From positions 34,509 to 98,508 of the forward strand of contig DOTG01000008.1 of assembly GCA_003512955.1 (NCBI GenBank): 64,000 nt of DNA, in the 5' to 3' direction. The stretch comes from Marinilabiliales bacterium. GTDB lineage: Bacteria > Bacteroidota > Bacteroidia > Bacteroidales > SZUA-534. The translations under genes were made by a program, and so were the position numbers. This document shows positions 37,149-46,759 of the stretch, in pieces (the stretch's first letter is position 1; the number at the start of each line of letters is the position of its first letter). The notes beneath the pieces were generated by a model. It ran no database searches, was not told the origin of the DNA, and worked only from the letters and a program-made list of their open reading frames with translations.

Positions 37149-38105
37149 TTATTTTTGAGTAACTACATCCATTTCAATCATATAGCTTACACCTTCATAG
37201 TATTCTACGTTGGTAGGATGAATGGCATTAATCCGGATCAATCCAAAGTGATAAGGATTGGTTGAAGCTAAGTCAGTCCGAAAACCAATGATATCGCCCA
37301 CTTTTAAATCACCCATGCTGGTACCCCCTTTTTTTACTTCGTTTTCTTCCGTAATAATCGAAAGTGTGGCATTGGTGAGGTTGTCAAAATCGGTGGAGGT
37401 TACATTGGTAATCTTTTTAAACAAGGTTTTGTTTTTTATTGTCATGCCGGACCAAAATGTTCCATTATAGGGAGCCACCAGCATAGCCACGTCATTGTTG
37501 ACAATAAACACCATGTCCAACGCTTCCTGAACGGCATTATTTACCACATTTACATCCTCGTATTCCGTTAGGTTGTGGTAAACTACGCCATCTACTGTTG
37601 ATAATCCGTCGGTAAGCGATTGTGTTTTTGAATATAATACAAGGCTATCATAGGAGGCTATTGGAGGAATGGTAAAAAGTTCAAAAACTTTTTCTTTTTT
37701 ACCCAACTCATCAATCATCATAAAATTGATGGTAGCATCCACGGTATCTTGTGACACCACGTATTTAAATTGAATGTTAAATGCTTTGGTGCCGGGTTGA
37801 ATGGTCCCATACACATGGTCGATAAGTGGATCGGTTTCACCGGAAGGAATGGCATACCCGGTTCCTGATTCTCCTGAAATAGAGGTAGCCACTACCATCG
37901 ATTTTATTTCAACCTCAGAAGCTGCCTGAATATCATAGATAATGGTATCTCCAATAGAGCCACGATCGGCAGTTAAAAGTTCTACGGTAAGTTGAGATGT
38001 CGATTCCCCGTAATCAATACGGTATCCATCGTCAACATTATCGCATGCCACCATTCCCAAAAAGAGAACCAGGGCTAGGATTATATAAAAGTTCCTCATT
38101 TTCAT
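37149..38105 (-). CDS. Surface lipoprotein in SusE/SusF position (unknown family)
   Basis: 318 residues with a lipoprotein signal ending LGMVAC and an acidic start after the cysteine (DNVDDGYR), a pattern seen in surface-exported lipoproteins of Bacteroidota. The rest is predicted to be all-beta: an N-terminal Ig-like region (about 35-150) and a second domain (about 150-318) with YDSLVLYSKTQSL and KVGDIIGFRTD. I do not recognise a named family. It occupies the place directly after SusD (12 bases), where SusE/SusF-type glycan-binding lipoproteins are usually encoded, so an accessory role in glycan capture at the SusCD complex is inferred from position. Confidence 0.7.
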   Translation of the reverse strand: MKMRNFYIILALVLFLGMVACDNVDDGYRIDYGESTSQLTVELLTADRGSIGDTIIYDIQAASEVEIKSMVVATSISGESGTGYAIPSGETDPLIDHVYGTIQPGTKAFNIQFKYVVSQDTVDATINFMMIDELGKKEKVFELFTIPPIASYDSLVLYSKTQSLTDGLSTVDGVVYHNLTEYEDVNVVNNAVQEALDMVFIVNNDVAMLVAPYNGTFWSGMTIKNKTLFKKITNVTSTDFDNLTNATLSIITEENEVKKGGTSMGDLKVGDIIGFRTDLASTNPYHFGLIRINAIHPTNVEYYEGVSYMIEMDVVTQK

Positions 38106-38117
38106 AGATATAAAAGG

Positions 38118-39938
38118 TTAATTGTCGTTATTTTTCCACCAAAACATAGAATTCCAGTTTTGGGTGTACCAGTTATTGAAATTGGTTCCAAAGTCAGCGT
38201 CGGTTTCCCTTGCAGGGTAATCGGCCTTGTAATTTGGTTCCTGAAATACCGGCATTTGCAACCAGTTTTGACCTTTGGGTTGCATCAGCCACATCAGCGC
38301 CAGATTCCGGGTTGCCTGATCCACTACGGGTATGTCAAAGGCATTGGCATTGGCATATTCAACATTAGCTTTGTTGGTTGATGTTTCCGAATTAGGATAA
38401 GCAGCCCGTGATGGCCATTTTGTTGCACTTCCGGTAGAACTATAGGCCTCAGAGCCTGATGATGCCCTAAGTTTTGGCAGCATTGTCCGTCGGTGGTCGA
38501 AATAGGGTTCAAACATCATTAAGAAACTGGCTATCCACTTTTGTTCAGCAATCATGGTAAGCTTGTCGCGGCCTCCGGTATATAATACATCGGGTTGGCT
38601 CACATATTCGGTTACCGAATTGAGGGCGCTGTTGCCAAAAGCTCTGCTATATTTATCGCTGGTAAATGAGGCATTGTATTGCTCAAAGGAAGCTTCAATA
38701 GCACTCTCGTAATAGTGTCTCGCGGTTTGTCCGGTTTCAATCATTCCTTTTTCGGTGGCTTCGGCTAAAAAGAACAACATCTCGGAATAGGTGGCTAAAG
38801 CTAAAGGCACTGTGGCGCAAGCTTCGGTGGCAGTTCCTTTGTCATCTTCGGTCCGGAAATAGTCGCCTAATTTTGATGCATAATTGGAACCATCGTTCCA
38901 AGCTGATGCATAAGCATTGTCGGTAGTTATTCCATAAATATGGCCCGCATATTTGTCGATACCTTCGTTGGAAGGAATTACATTTTTAGTTGGGTCATCA
39001 TGTACCAATAACACAGGCTTAGCATAAATAGGCAAACGGGGATCTTTTAGGCTCACCAAACGTTCAATAAACACATTACTAAAGGGTGCCTCATCCATTT
39101 TTGCCGATTCCAAACTGTAATACCTCGATTTATACTGTACCCCATCGTAATGGAACATGGCATTGTCAGTATTCGATTCCATAATTGGATAAGTTACGGG
39201 ATTCAGTAAAACCTCGTTCAACAGGGCTACCGCGGAGTCGGGGGCAGCATCTGCCATATACATGGCATAGCGGATTAGCAGCGTATTGGCGAACCGTTTC
39301 CATTTACTGACATCGCCATAAAAAATCAAATCGGTGTTTACATCCACCATCGAGGTGGGATCAAGGTTTTTGCTGGCCGTTTTAAGTTTTGATATAAGGG
39401 TGAAATAAATATCTTCCTGCTTGTCGTAAACGGGTGTCAGCGGGGCATCATCAATAATAGACTGGGAATAAGGGATGTCGCCATACAATAGGGTAAGGCT
39501 AAAAAAATTATAACATTCCCAGATGGTAGCAATAGCTTGATACTCTTTATCATCGTTAGCAATAGCAGCATTTCGCATATTTCTGATGTAACGTACAGCC
39601 TTATATCCCTGCACCCAAGGGCCACCATCGTTGGAATCGTCGAAAGCATGCCAGGCCTGGTGCCGGTTTCCCTGGCTCAGGCTGATGGTTTTCCCGTGGT
39701 ATTCGCATACTGCCGATCCAACATTCCAATAAATGTAATCCCAACCATGAACCACGTTAAAAATCATATCCTGCATAAATTCGCTGGGTTCAAAATCGTA
39801 AGTGCTGGTAGATTCCCCACCGGTGGATGGGCTGTTGGGATTAATATTGATATCCTTTTCCCAGGTATCGCAGCCTGATACAAGCATGAGTGCAAGGAAA
39901 ATATATACTAAACGGATGAACATAATCTTTTTCTTCAT
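38118..39938 (-). CDS. SusD-like (SusD/RagB) nutrient-binding outer-membrane lipoprotein
   Basis: 606 residues. A lipoprotein signal ends LVSGC, followed by DTWEKDININPNSPS, the typical SusD start. The TPR-rich helical scaffold continues with AIATIWECYNFFSLTLLYGDIPYSQ, RFANTLLIRYAMYMAD and the C-terminal WIASFLMMFEPYFDHRRT, which fit the second SusD subgroup (RagB/SusD-like 2). SusD proteins form the lid of the SusC transporter and bind the incoming glycan. It overlaps nothing: SusC ends 10 bases upstream and the lipoprotein gene begins 12 bases downstream, a standard SusCD operon. Confidence 0.95.
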   Translation of the reverse strand: MKKKIMFIRLVYIFLALMLVSGCDTWEKDININPNSPSTGGESTSTYDFEPSEFMQDMIFNVVHGWDYIYWNVGSAVCEYHGKTISLSQGNRHQAWHAFDDSNDGGPWVQGYKAVRYIRNMRNAAIANDDKEYQAIATIWECYNFFSLTLLYGDIPYSQSIIDDAPLTPVYDKQEDIYFTLISKLKTASKNLDPTSMVDVNTDLIFYGDVSKWKRFANTLLIRYAMYMADAAPDSAVALLNEVLLNPVTYPIMESNTDNAMFHYDGVQYKSRYYSLESAKMDEAPFSNVFIERLVSLKDPRLPIYAKPVLLVHDDPTKNVIPSNEGIDKYAGHIYGITTDNAYASAWNDGSNYASKLGDYFRTEDDKGTATEACATVPLALATYSEMLFFLAEATEKGMIETGQTARHYYESAIEASFEQYNASFTSDKYSRAFGNSALNSVTEYVSQPDVLYTGGRDKLTMIAEQKWIASFLMMFEPYFDHRRTMLPKLRASSGSEAYSSTGSATKWPSRAAYPNSETSTNKANVEYANANAFDIPVVDQATRNLALMWLMQPKGQNWLQMPVFQEPNYKADYPARETDADFGTNFNNWYTQNWNSMFWWKNNDN

Positions 39939-39948
39939 AACAACAGGT

Positions 39949-42900
39949 TTAGAATTTACAACTTAGTGAAAAACCGTAACTGCGTACCGAGGGCATGTTG
40001 GAAACAGCATACCCGGGTACTTTAGTGGTACGGCCGAAGTCGTTTTTTTCGGAGGCTTCGCCGTATGTTTCAGGGTCTATATGTTTTACTTTCGACCACA
40101 CGGCCAGGTTACGTCCGATGAGTGCCACCGTTACCGATTTTACAAAAGATACCTTGATCCAGTCTTTAGGCATTTCAAAAGCCAACCGCATCTCGCGCAA
40201 TTTTAAATAAGTATCGTCCACCAAAACGTTTTCCGGTGCCGTTTCTTCCATTTGCGTAGCCCAATATTCCTGTCCCGATTGCCCTCCAATTTTTCCATAG
40301 TTTTCCAAATCCTCAAGAGTTAGTTTCCGGTAGGTACCATTTTCCTGAACCATCCCATCGGGAACAATGCCTTCGCGGTTGTTCAGCAATGTAGCTTCCG
40401 ACAAACCGTACATATTTAGTTTGCGTTCAATCTCGTTGTAAATCAGGCCACCGTACCGCAAATCAAATAAAAAGGAAAGGCTTAACCATTTGTAAGTGAT
40501 GGTGTTGTTAAATGAGGCCATCCAATCGGGGTTGTAATTGCCCAGTTGGGTAATTTCCGTTAAGCGGGTATCGCCCGAAAGGCTGTACAACCGCTCTCCA
40601 TTAGGGGCCCGTTCATAAGCTTTTCCATAGAAAGTCCCTCTGCGTTGTCCAACTCCGTCCTCAATGGCTAAAAAGCTGTTTACTTGTTGAGTTTTCTTAT
40701 ATTCAGGCATTGAATCAATTAATTCATCGATGTAGGTACGGTCCAACGACCAATTAATCTGCATCTCCCAAGTCCAATCCTTATTCTTGATGGGAACCAT
40801 GTTCAAGGTGGCTTCTATCCCTTTACTGGTTATTTGCCCCGCATTGGTTGTAAATTTATTCTGGCCTCCGGAAGTAATAGTTTGGTTTGTAGTAAGAATT
40901 TGATTCTTGGTTACGGTATTATATACCGTAACATCGAACCCTAAACGGTTTTGATAAAAGCGGATATCTGATCCAAATTCAATGCCGGTTGATATTTCCG
41001 GTTTTAAATAAGGGTTAACATTAATCTCTGATGGAATTAAATAAGTTAACCCATTGCTATACGTTCCAAAAGAAAACTTGTTTTTTGCCGTGTAAAAAGG
41101 TTCGGGAATGCTGTTACCTACCTGGGCAACACTACCGCGTACTTTCCAGAACGAAACGGCCCCGGGTAAGGGAAACAGTTCATGCACCAAGGTGGAAAGC
41201 GCTACCGATGGATAGGTAAAATGGTTATTCACAGGAATTAACGTTGATGCCCAGTCATCGCGGCGGGTAATGTCCAAGAATATTTTCCCTTTGTAATCAA
41301 GGTTTAAGAATCCATACAAGCTGTTGGTCACTTGTGGTGTGGTATAGTCACCTACATAAATGTGTCCATCGCGGTTGTTTAGGTTGAAAATATCTACATA
41401 GGTAAGCTCATAGGCCGATCCTTCAATATTTTTATATTCCTGCCTGAAATGGGTTCCTCCAAAAGAAAGTTTTACTGTAAAATCATCAAATATTTTCCGG
41501 TCGTATGTTGCCAAAAATTCGGCAGTCCTATCCCAAAAATTATTCATCCCGGTTTTGTAATACCCTTTTAAATCCCGTTTTTCATACTTTGCAAAGGTAC
41601 TATAGGCATGCTTATCGTAGAATTCGTTGTTGGTATAATTGGTACCGTATTTTCCAACGATATTAAAATTCTCGGTAAGTTTAAGGTTGGCACTTACGTT
41701 TACAATCAGCTTGTTGTCGATATAGGAATAGGGATTTTCATACAATTCAAAGTAAGGGTTGTTTCCACTTCGCCGGTAATTCATCTGTTGGTACCCTTCC
41801 ATTCCTGGCACCCAATAATCTTTTAATGCACCAATGTCAATGCTACGGGGGGTAAACCTCACATCCACCTGCTTGTTGTTGTCGCAATCGGTACGGATGT
41901 AGTTCATGTTTGATGTGATAGTGAGATATTTGTTTACCACAAAAGTAGAATTTAACCCTAGATTGTTTTTAACCAATCCATTGTTTGGGAGTATCCCTTT
42001 CTGATCGGTATTGCTGTATGAAAAGCGATATGACCCATTTTCTGATGAACTGGACACAGATATATTATTCACATAAGTGTGGCCGGTCTGGTAAAAGTCC
42101 TTCACGTTGTCTTCAAAGGCCACCCAAGGTTTGTTCCCGGTAAACTGGGGTCTCAATTGCCCATCGAAAGCTGGGCCCCAGTTTAGGTGGGTATCGTCGA
42201 AAACGCCGCCTCCATTGCCGTCGTAATAGCTATATTCGCCACTTTCGCCCATTCCAAATTTGTTCTGGTATTCTGGCAATACCAAGGGGCTTTGAAAAGT
42301 GATGTTTGAATTGAATTCAACCAGCATCCCTTTGGTATTTTTCCCGCTTTTTGATGTAATCATAACTACCCCGGCACCGGCTTTTGACCCATACAAAGCA
42401 GCAGCAGCAGCGCCTTTAAGTACCGAAATGCTTTCAATATCGTCGGGAGCCACATCGTTGGCACTACCCGGAATGCCATTAATTATAAATAGGGGATCGG
42501 TATTTCCGGCCAGCGACGATTCACCCCGTATAACAATACGGGAACCTCCGCCACCAATAGAACCATCGGCTTGTATGATGTTTACACCCGCCACTTTTCC
42601 CGAGAGGGCATTTACCACATCGAGCTCTTTTACCCGGGCTACCTCTTCACCTTTCACTTTCTGAACCGAATAGCCCAATGCTTTCTCATCCCGTTTTATT
42701 CCAAGTGCAGTAATAACCACTTCATCTAGCGATTCCAGTAAGGGAAGTAAAACCATGTCAATAATTGCTCTCCCTTTTACAGGCAATTCTTCCGGGTTAA
42801 AACCTATGTATGAAAATGCGATGGTGCAAGTATCATTGGGTACATCTATGGTATAGATACCATCCATGTCGGTTATGGTTCCCAGAGTAGTCCCTTTTAT

Positions 42901-43032
42901 AAAGACATTCACTCCGGGAATCCCCAATGGATCGTCGGGTGTAGTTACTTTTCCGGTTATTTTTTGTTGCGAAAACAAATAAACCGGACTCATCAGGAGT
43001 ATTAATATTAGTATTGGTATTTGTCGTTGCAT
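39949..43032 (-). CDS. SusC/RagA-type TonB-dependent outer-membrane transporter
   Basis: 1027 residues. The signal peptide ends near LFSQQ, followed by a carboxypeptidase-regulatory-like domain (KITGKVTTPDDPLGIPGVNV, about 22-100), a TonB box region (LDEVVITALG), the plug domain with the SusC hallmark SISVLKGAAAAALYGSKAGAGVVMITSK, and a 22-strand barrel ending in SLSCKF with a C-terminal Phe. There is no STN domain, so it is not coupled to an anti-sigma/ECF pair, and none is encoded nearby. It imports oligomeric substrates across the outer membrane with SusD. It is the first gene after a 291-base leader that holds several dyads, so the SusCD operon may have its own promoter. Confidence 0.96.
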   Translation of the reverse strand: MQRQIPILILILLMSPVYLFSQQKITGKVTTPDDPLGIPGVNVFIKGTTLGTITDMDGIYTIDVPNDTCTIAFSYIGFNPEELPVKGRAIIDMVLLPLLESLDEVVITALGIKRDEKALGYSVQKVKGEEVARVKELDVVNALSGKVAGVNIIQADGSIGGGGSRIVIRGESSLAGNTDPLFIINGIPGSANDVAPDDIESISVLKGAAAAALYGSKAGAGVVMITSKSGKNTKGMLVEFNSNITFQSPLVLPEYQNKFGMGESGEYSYYDGNGGGVFDDTHLNWGPAFDGQLRPQFTGNKPWVAFEDNVKDFYQTGHTYVNNISVSSSSENGSYRFSYSNTDQKGILPNNGLVKNNLGLNSTFVVNKYLTITSNMNYIRTDCDNNKQVDVRFTPRSIDIGALKDYWVPGMEGYQQMNYRRSGNNPYFELYENPYSYIDNKLIVNVSANLKLTENFNIVGKYGTNYTNNEFYDKHAYSTFAKYEKRDLKGYYKTGMNNFWDRTAEFLATYDRKIFDDFTVKLSFGGTHFRQEYKNIEGSAYELTYVDIFNLNNRDGHIYVGDYTTPQVTNSLYGFLNLDYKGKIFLDITRRDDWASTLIPVNNHFTYPSVALSTLVHELFPLPGAVSFWKVRGSVAQVGNSIPEPFYTAKNKFSFGTYSNGLTYLIPSEINVNPYLKPEISTGIEFGSDIRFYQNRLGFDVTVYNTVTKNQILTTNQTITSGGQNKFTTNAGQITSKGIEATLNMVPIKNKDWTWEMQINWSLDRTYIDELIDSMPEYKKTQQVNSFLAIEDGVGQRRGTFYGKAYERAPNGERLYSLSGDTRLTEITQLGNYNPDWMASFNNTITYKWLSLSFLFDLRYGGLIYNEIERKLNMYGLSEATLLNNREGIVPDGMVQENGTYRKLTLEDLENYGKIGGQSGQEYWATQMEETAPENVLVDDTYLKLREMRLAFEMPKDWIKVSFVKSVTVALIGRNLAVWSKVKHIDPETYGEASEKNDFGRTTKVPGYAVSNMPSVRSYGFSLSCKF

Positions 43033-43323
43033 AAGTAATCTTTTTAATTTATTTAATTACTATCAATCTCAGGTTAAAAATCAGTTGTTTTTTTCAGCAT
43101 TGCATTAATTAAAACTTAATAAAACGTTAGCTCTTGTATCCTGATAATGCGCATTTTATCAGTTAGCTAAAATTAATGAAAACGTTGTCATGCTGTTTTG
43201 AATTTTTAACCATTTGTGATGGTATTTTAGCCATTTTATTTTTTTTATCATTGATTAATGTAAAATTATCGTTAATACATTTTTTTTTGCTTAGCGAATT
43301 TCTTCACCAGAACAACAATATTT
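43033..43323. promoter_or_regulatory. SusC leader region with dyad sequences
   Basis: The 291 bases between the GH92 gene and SusC contain three symmetric elements. TGAAAACGTTGTCA (43177-43190) is a palindrome with one mismatched pair and the central ACGT typical of LacI/GalR-type operators. CTGATAA-8-TTATCAG spans 43141-43162. A second AACGTT lies at 43123-43128 in the context TTAATAAAACGTT, echoing TTAATGAAAACGTT. No TAnnTTTG -7 box was found on the minus strand. This is probably the control region of the SusC operon; no LacI-type gene is in the window. Confidence 0.4.
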
Positions 43324-45594
43324 TTAACGAAAGTTCGGAGGTGTTAACTCTTTTCCCCATTCCAATGGCACCGGTGCCATTTCAAAAATAAGTGTGCCCC
43401 CTTCCATCATCTGCTCATGGGTTATCCAGGCCTGATTAAGGTTTTGGTTGTTTAATTTGGCCGATTTGATAAAACAATTTTTTGGGGAAAGGTTTTTGGC
43501 CTCAATGGTAAATGTCCGGTTGTTTTCAAGGTGAATTACCGTTTTCTTGAAGTAGGGCGTTGTAATTAAATAGTATGGAAACCCTGCATTGGGGTAAAAT
43601 CCCATCATGTGAAATGCCAGCCGCGACGACATGGCCCCTGAATCGTCGTTACCAGGAATCCCATTGGAAGTAGCGCGATAATTCTTGTCAACAATTTCGT
43701 GAACCCTTTTTGTGCTTAAGTCGGGGCGACCAATCCAATGGTAAAGAACGGGTGTCAAAAATGAAGGTTCATTTGCAACATTATAATAGTTGGCATCAAA
43801 AAAAGTATCCAGGCGTTTACGGAAAGCTTCGTTCCCGCCCGATTTGGCAATAAGTGTAGGTACATCGTGGGGTACAAAGAAGGAATATTCCCAGGAATTT
43901 CCTTCGTAAAAAAAACCACACCACCAGCACACACAAATGGGCCACTCTTGAGCTACCGGGGAATAAGCCACATAAGACTTTCGTCCATTGCTCATATCAC
44001 AGGCAACACTATCAATCCATTTGCCGGCTGCATCTTTGGGCATAATAAAACCCCGTGAACCATTGTGTTCCATGTCGCGCCACAGGTTTTGCCAATTGTC
44101 CGACTGGTTCATAAACCGGTGGTATTCGCCCAAACGACCCAACCCTTTGGCTACCTGTGCCAAACAATAGTCGTTAAACGCGTATTCTAGGGTGCGGTTT
44201 CCGGCACGTACAAAATTATCGGAAACATATCCCAACGAATTGTAATCGGTTAAACCGCCGCGGCCTTCAGCTTCTTCGTTTCCACCCGGCGGAACGGTGG
44301 CATCTTTGAGCATGGCCCGCAAACCGGCATGATAATTAACACCCGTTAATCCTTTTGCATACGCATCGGCAATAAGCACCTCGGCATTGGATCCACCTTG
44401 CGTACGTCCGTTGGAATTGCCGCTCCGGGCATCGGGCATGTAGCCATCGTATTTATAAATATCAATGAGTGCATTTACAATTTCAGTTTGTTTTGCTGGT
44501 GCAATAAGTGTTATCAATGGGTGCGAGGTCCGGTAGGTATCCCATATTGCATAAAAATCGTCGTAATACGGTTGTCCCGATACCCATAACGGATTCTCGC
44601 CTGTGCGGTCAACGGGCATAAGCATGGTGTGGTACAACGCTGTGTAAAACATGGTTTTTTGCGCCTGGGTAGCCGAGGCATCTACTTCAATCCGGCTGAT
44701 CAACTTTTCCCATCGGGTTTCAGTTTCTGTTCGTACTTGTTCAAAACTCCAATGGGGAATTTCGTTATTAATGTTTTCAAGTGCTTTAAGCGAACTGATA
44801 AAGGAGATACCGATTTTTACGGCGATGGTATCCGCCGATGTTGGACCGAAGTAAATGTATGCTCCGGTTTTGTTTCCATCGTCGACTTGGTAGCTTGCCA
44901 GTGGGGCAATTTCGTTGTTTTTCCAAGTTCCGAAACTTAAAAATGGTTGACTGAAAACAGCGTAAAAATAGACGGTATAGGCCTTCCCGTTGTTCCACCC
45001 ACCTCTGATGCGGGTATAGCCACGGATGGTGTTTTCAGAAATCACTTCAACTTCGGAACCTACAAACTGCTGGGCTTCGCGGGCATCGGGTATGGGTTCT
45101 TCGCCTAAAAAGCTTCCAACATCGAGTTTAACTCCTTTTTCGGAATTCTTAGGGAAAATATACCGATGAAAGGCTACCCTTGGAGCAGTGGTTATCTCCA
45201 CCTTGATGTTCCATTTTTTTAATGTGGTGGAATAGTAACCAGCTTTTGCCAATTCATTTTCGCGTAACGATTCCTGAGCCACCTTTGTCAACGGACCGCA
45301 AAAAGGCATCACGGAAACGTTTCCGTATTTTGGGCCACCACCGGTACCGCTCACATGTACTTGGCTAAAACCATAAATAGCTTTGTCTAAGCTGGGTGAA
45401 TATCCGCTATTTGACGATACATCGCAATCGGGACCGGGCTTAACCATCCCAAAAGGGCACGAGGGACCCACAAAAACATTCCCTTCGCCACTGGAACCAA
45501 TAAACGGATCAATGTAAGTATGGTAGGACTGTGCCATTACCATACTTGCACTGGAAAAGAGAACTATGGATAGAAAGAATTTTATAGTTTTCAC
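43324..45594 (-). CDS. Glycoside hydrolase family 92 alpha-mannosidase
   Basis: 756 residues, signal peptide with cleavage near MVMAQ. Typical GH92 order: N-terminal beta-sandwich starting YIDPFIGSSGEGNVFVGPSCPFGMVKPGPD, with FSQVHVSGTGGG; alpha/alpha toroid with PVDRTGENPLW, IWDTYRTSHPL and FVRAGNRTLEYAFND; calcium-binding signature GIPGNDDSGAMSS; C-terminal beta domain. The members characterised so far are Ca2+-dependent inverting exo-alpha-1,2-, 1,3- or 1,4-mannosidases. The hydrolase lies 22 bases after iolG, so it is probably co-transcribed with inositol catabolism, an odd pairing unless the mannose is attached to an inositol-containing glycan. Confidence 0.93.
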   Translation of the reverse strand: MKTIKFFLSIVLFSSASMVMAQSYHTYIDPFIGSSGEGNVFVGPSCPFGMVKPGPDCDVSSNSGYSPSLDKAIYGFSQVHVSGTGGGPKYGNVSVMPFCGPLTKVAQESLRENELAKAGYYSTTLKKWNIKVEITTAPRVAFHRYIFPKNSEKGVKLDVGSFLGEEPIPDAREAQQFVGSEVEVISENTIRGYTRIRGGWNNGKAYTVYFYAVFSQPFLSFGTWKNNEIAPLASYQVDDGNKTGAYIYFGPTSADTIAVKIGISFISSLKALENINNEIPHWSFEQVRTETETRWEKLISRIEVDASATQAQKTMFYTALYHTMLMPVDRTGENPLWVSGQPYYDDFYAIWDTYRTSHPLITLIAPAKQTEIVNALIDIYKYDGYMPDARSGNSNGRTQGGSNAEVLIADAYAKGLTGVNYHAGLRAMLKDATVPPGGNEEAEGRGGLTDYNSLGYVSDNFVRAGNRTLEYAFNDYCLAQVAKGLGRLGEYHRFMNQSDNWQNLWRDMEHNGSRGFIMPKDAAGKWIDSVACDMSNGRKSYVAYSPVAQEWPICVCWWCGFFYEGNSWEYSFFVPHDVPTLIAKSGGNEAFRKRLDTFFDANYYNVANEPSFLTPVLYHWIGRPDLSTKRVHEIVDKNYRATSNGIPGNDDSGAMSSRLAFHMMGFYPNAGFPYYLITTPYFKKTVIHLENNRTFTIEAKNLSPKNCFIKSAKLNNQNLNQAWITHEQMMEGGTLIFEMAPVPLEWGKELTPPNFR

Positions 45595-45616
45595 CTAATG
45601 CTTTGTTTAAAAATCA

Positions 45617-46633
45617 TTATTTATAGATTTCGTCCAATTTGACGGGTCGTTTTTCCAAATACGATTTTTTTGCGGCCATGGCTATGGCTACTGACTTTAA
45701 ACCGTCATCACCCGATACAATGGAGTCAACCTTTTTGTTCAGCGAATCGCAAAAAGCAATAATTTCATTGGCATACGATTGGGTGTATCTGTCCATAAAA
45801 AAGTTTAGGGGCAGCGAACCTGAAATTCCATGGCTCGAATAGTATTTGTGGTTCTCAGGGAAATTGTTGTCCACATTCACCATTCCTTTGGTTCCAAAAA
45901 CCTCTAACCGTTGATCGTAACCATACACGGCCTTCCGGCTGTTATCAATTACTCCCAGTGCTCCGTTTGCAAAAGTGAGGGTAATAATGGCGGTATCTAC
46001 GTCGCCGGCTTTCCCAATTTCCGGGTCAACCAAAACAGCGGCTTTGGTATAAACCTCAACCACTTCACTGCCCACAATATAGCGGGCCATGTCAAAATCG
46101 TGGATGGTCATGTCCAAAAACATTCCGCCTGAAACGGCACTGTATTCAGCGGGAGGTGGCGCCGGGTCTCTTGAGGTTATTTTTAGTAGATGCGTTTCAC
46201 CTATTTTCCCTTCCACAACCATTTGTTTTACTTTCTGGAAATTCGGGTCGAACCGGCGGTTAAACCCAACCATGAATTTTACTCCTGCTTTTTTTACTGC
46301 CTCAAGTGCCGATTGAATAACCGGGATAGACAAATCGATGGGTTTTTCGCAGAAAATGTGCTTGCCTGCCTGGGCCGCTTCAATAATATATTTGGCGTGG
46401 GTGTCGGTAGGCGAACAAATAATAATAGCTTCCACCTCCGGATTTTGAATTACTTTTTCGTAATCGGTGGTCCATTTGGCAATACCGTATTTTTCGGCCA
46501 GTTGACGGGCACTTTTAATATCGGTATCGGCAATCATCAATACTTCGGCAGCTGGAACACTTTGTGCCAGGGCGGCCACGTGAACCTTGCCGATTCTGCC
46601 CGCTCCAATAACTCCAATTTTTATTTTTTTCAT
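45617..46633 (-). CDS. iolG: myo-Inositol 2-dehydrogenase (Gfo/Idh/MocA family)
   Basis: 338 residues. The N-terminal Rossmann fold has GVIGAGRIGKVHV, and the family motif EKPIDL contains the catalytic Lys97. The C-terminal domain has SGGMFLDMTIHDFDMARY with the Asp/His pair used in inositol dehydrogenases. The length and sequence style match IolG, which oxidises myo-inositol to 2-keto-myo-inositol with NAD+, the first cytoplasmic step. Related dehydrogenases act on scyllo-inositol or other sugars, but the complete iol set next to it makes IolG the best call. It is the last iol gene before the GH92 and SusC genes; a 126-base gap with low-complexity sequence separates it from iolE. Confidence 0.88.
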   Translation of the reverse strand: MKKIKIGVIGAGRIGKVHVAALAQSVPAAEVLMIADTDIKSARQLAEKYGIAKWTTDYEKVIQNPEVEAIIICSPTDTHAKYIIEAAQAGKHIFCEKPIDLSIPVIQSALEAVKKAGVKFMVGFNRRFDPNFQKVKQMVVEGKIGETHLLKITSRDPAPPPAEYSAVSGGMFLDMTIHDFDMARYIVGSEVVEVYTKAAVLVDPEIGKAGDVDTAIITLTFANGALGVIDNSRKAVYGYDQRLEVFGTKGMVNVDNNFPENHKYYSSHGISGSLPLNFFMDRYTQSYANEIIAFCDSLNKKVDSIVSGDDGLKSVAIAMAAKKSYLEKRPVKLDEIYK

Positions 46634-46678
46634 CGTATTTATTATTAGTTAATTAAGTGATGATTTCCAAGATATGTT

Positions 46679-46759
46679 TTGTTTCTGGTTTCTAGTCTCT
46701 CGTTGCTGGTTGCTGACTCCTAAATTCTAGTTTCTAACTTCTAATCTCTCTTCTTTGGT
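46679..46759. repeat. Pyrimidine-rich low-complexity spacer
   Basis: Within the gap between iolE and iolG the plus strand is made of overlapping variants of TTCTAGTTTCTA, TTGCTGGTTGCTG and TCTCTC. It has no open frame of note and resembles a degenerate short-repeat spacer. It would put a purine-rich stretch into the leftward mRNA between iolE and iolG. Confidence 0.45.
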
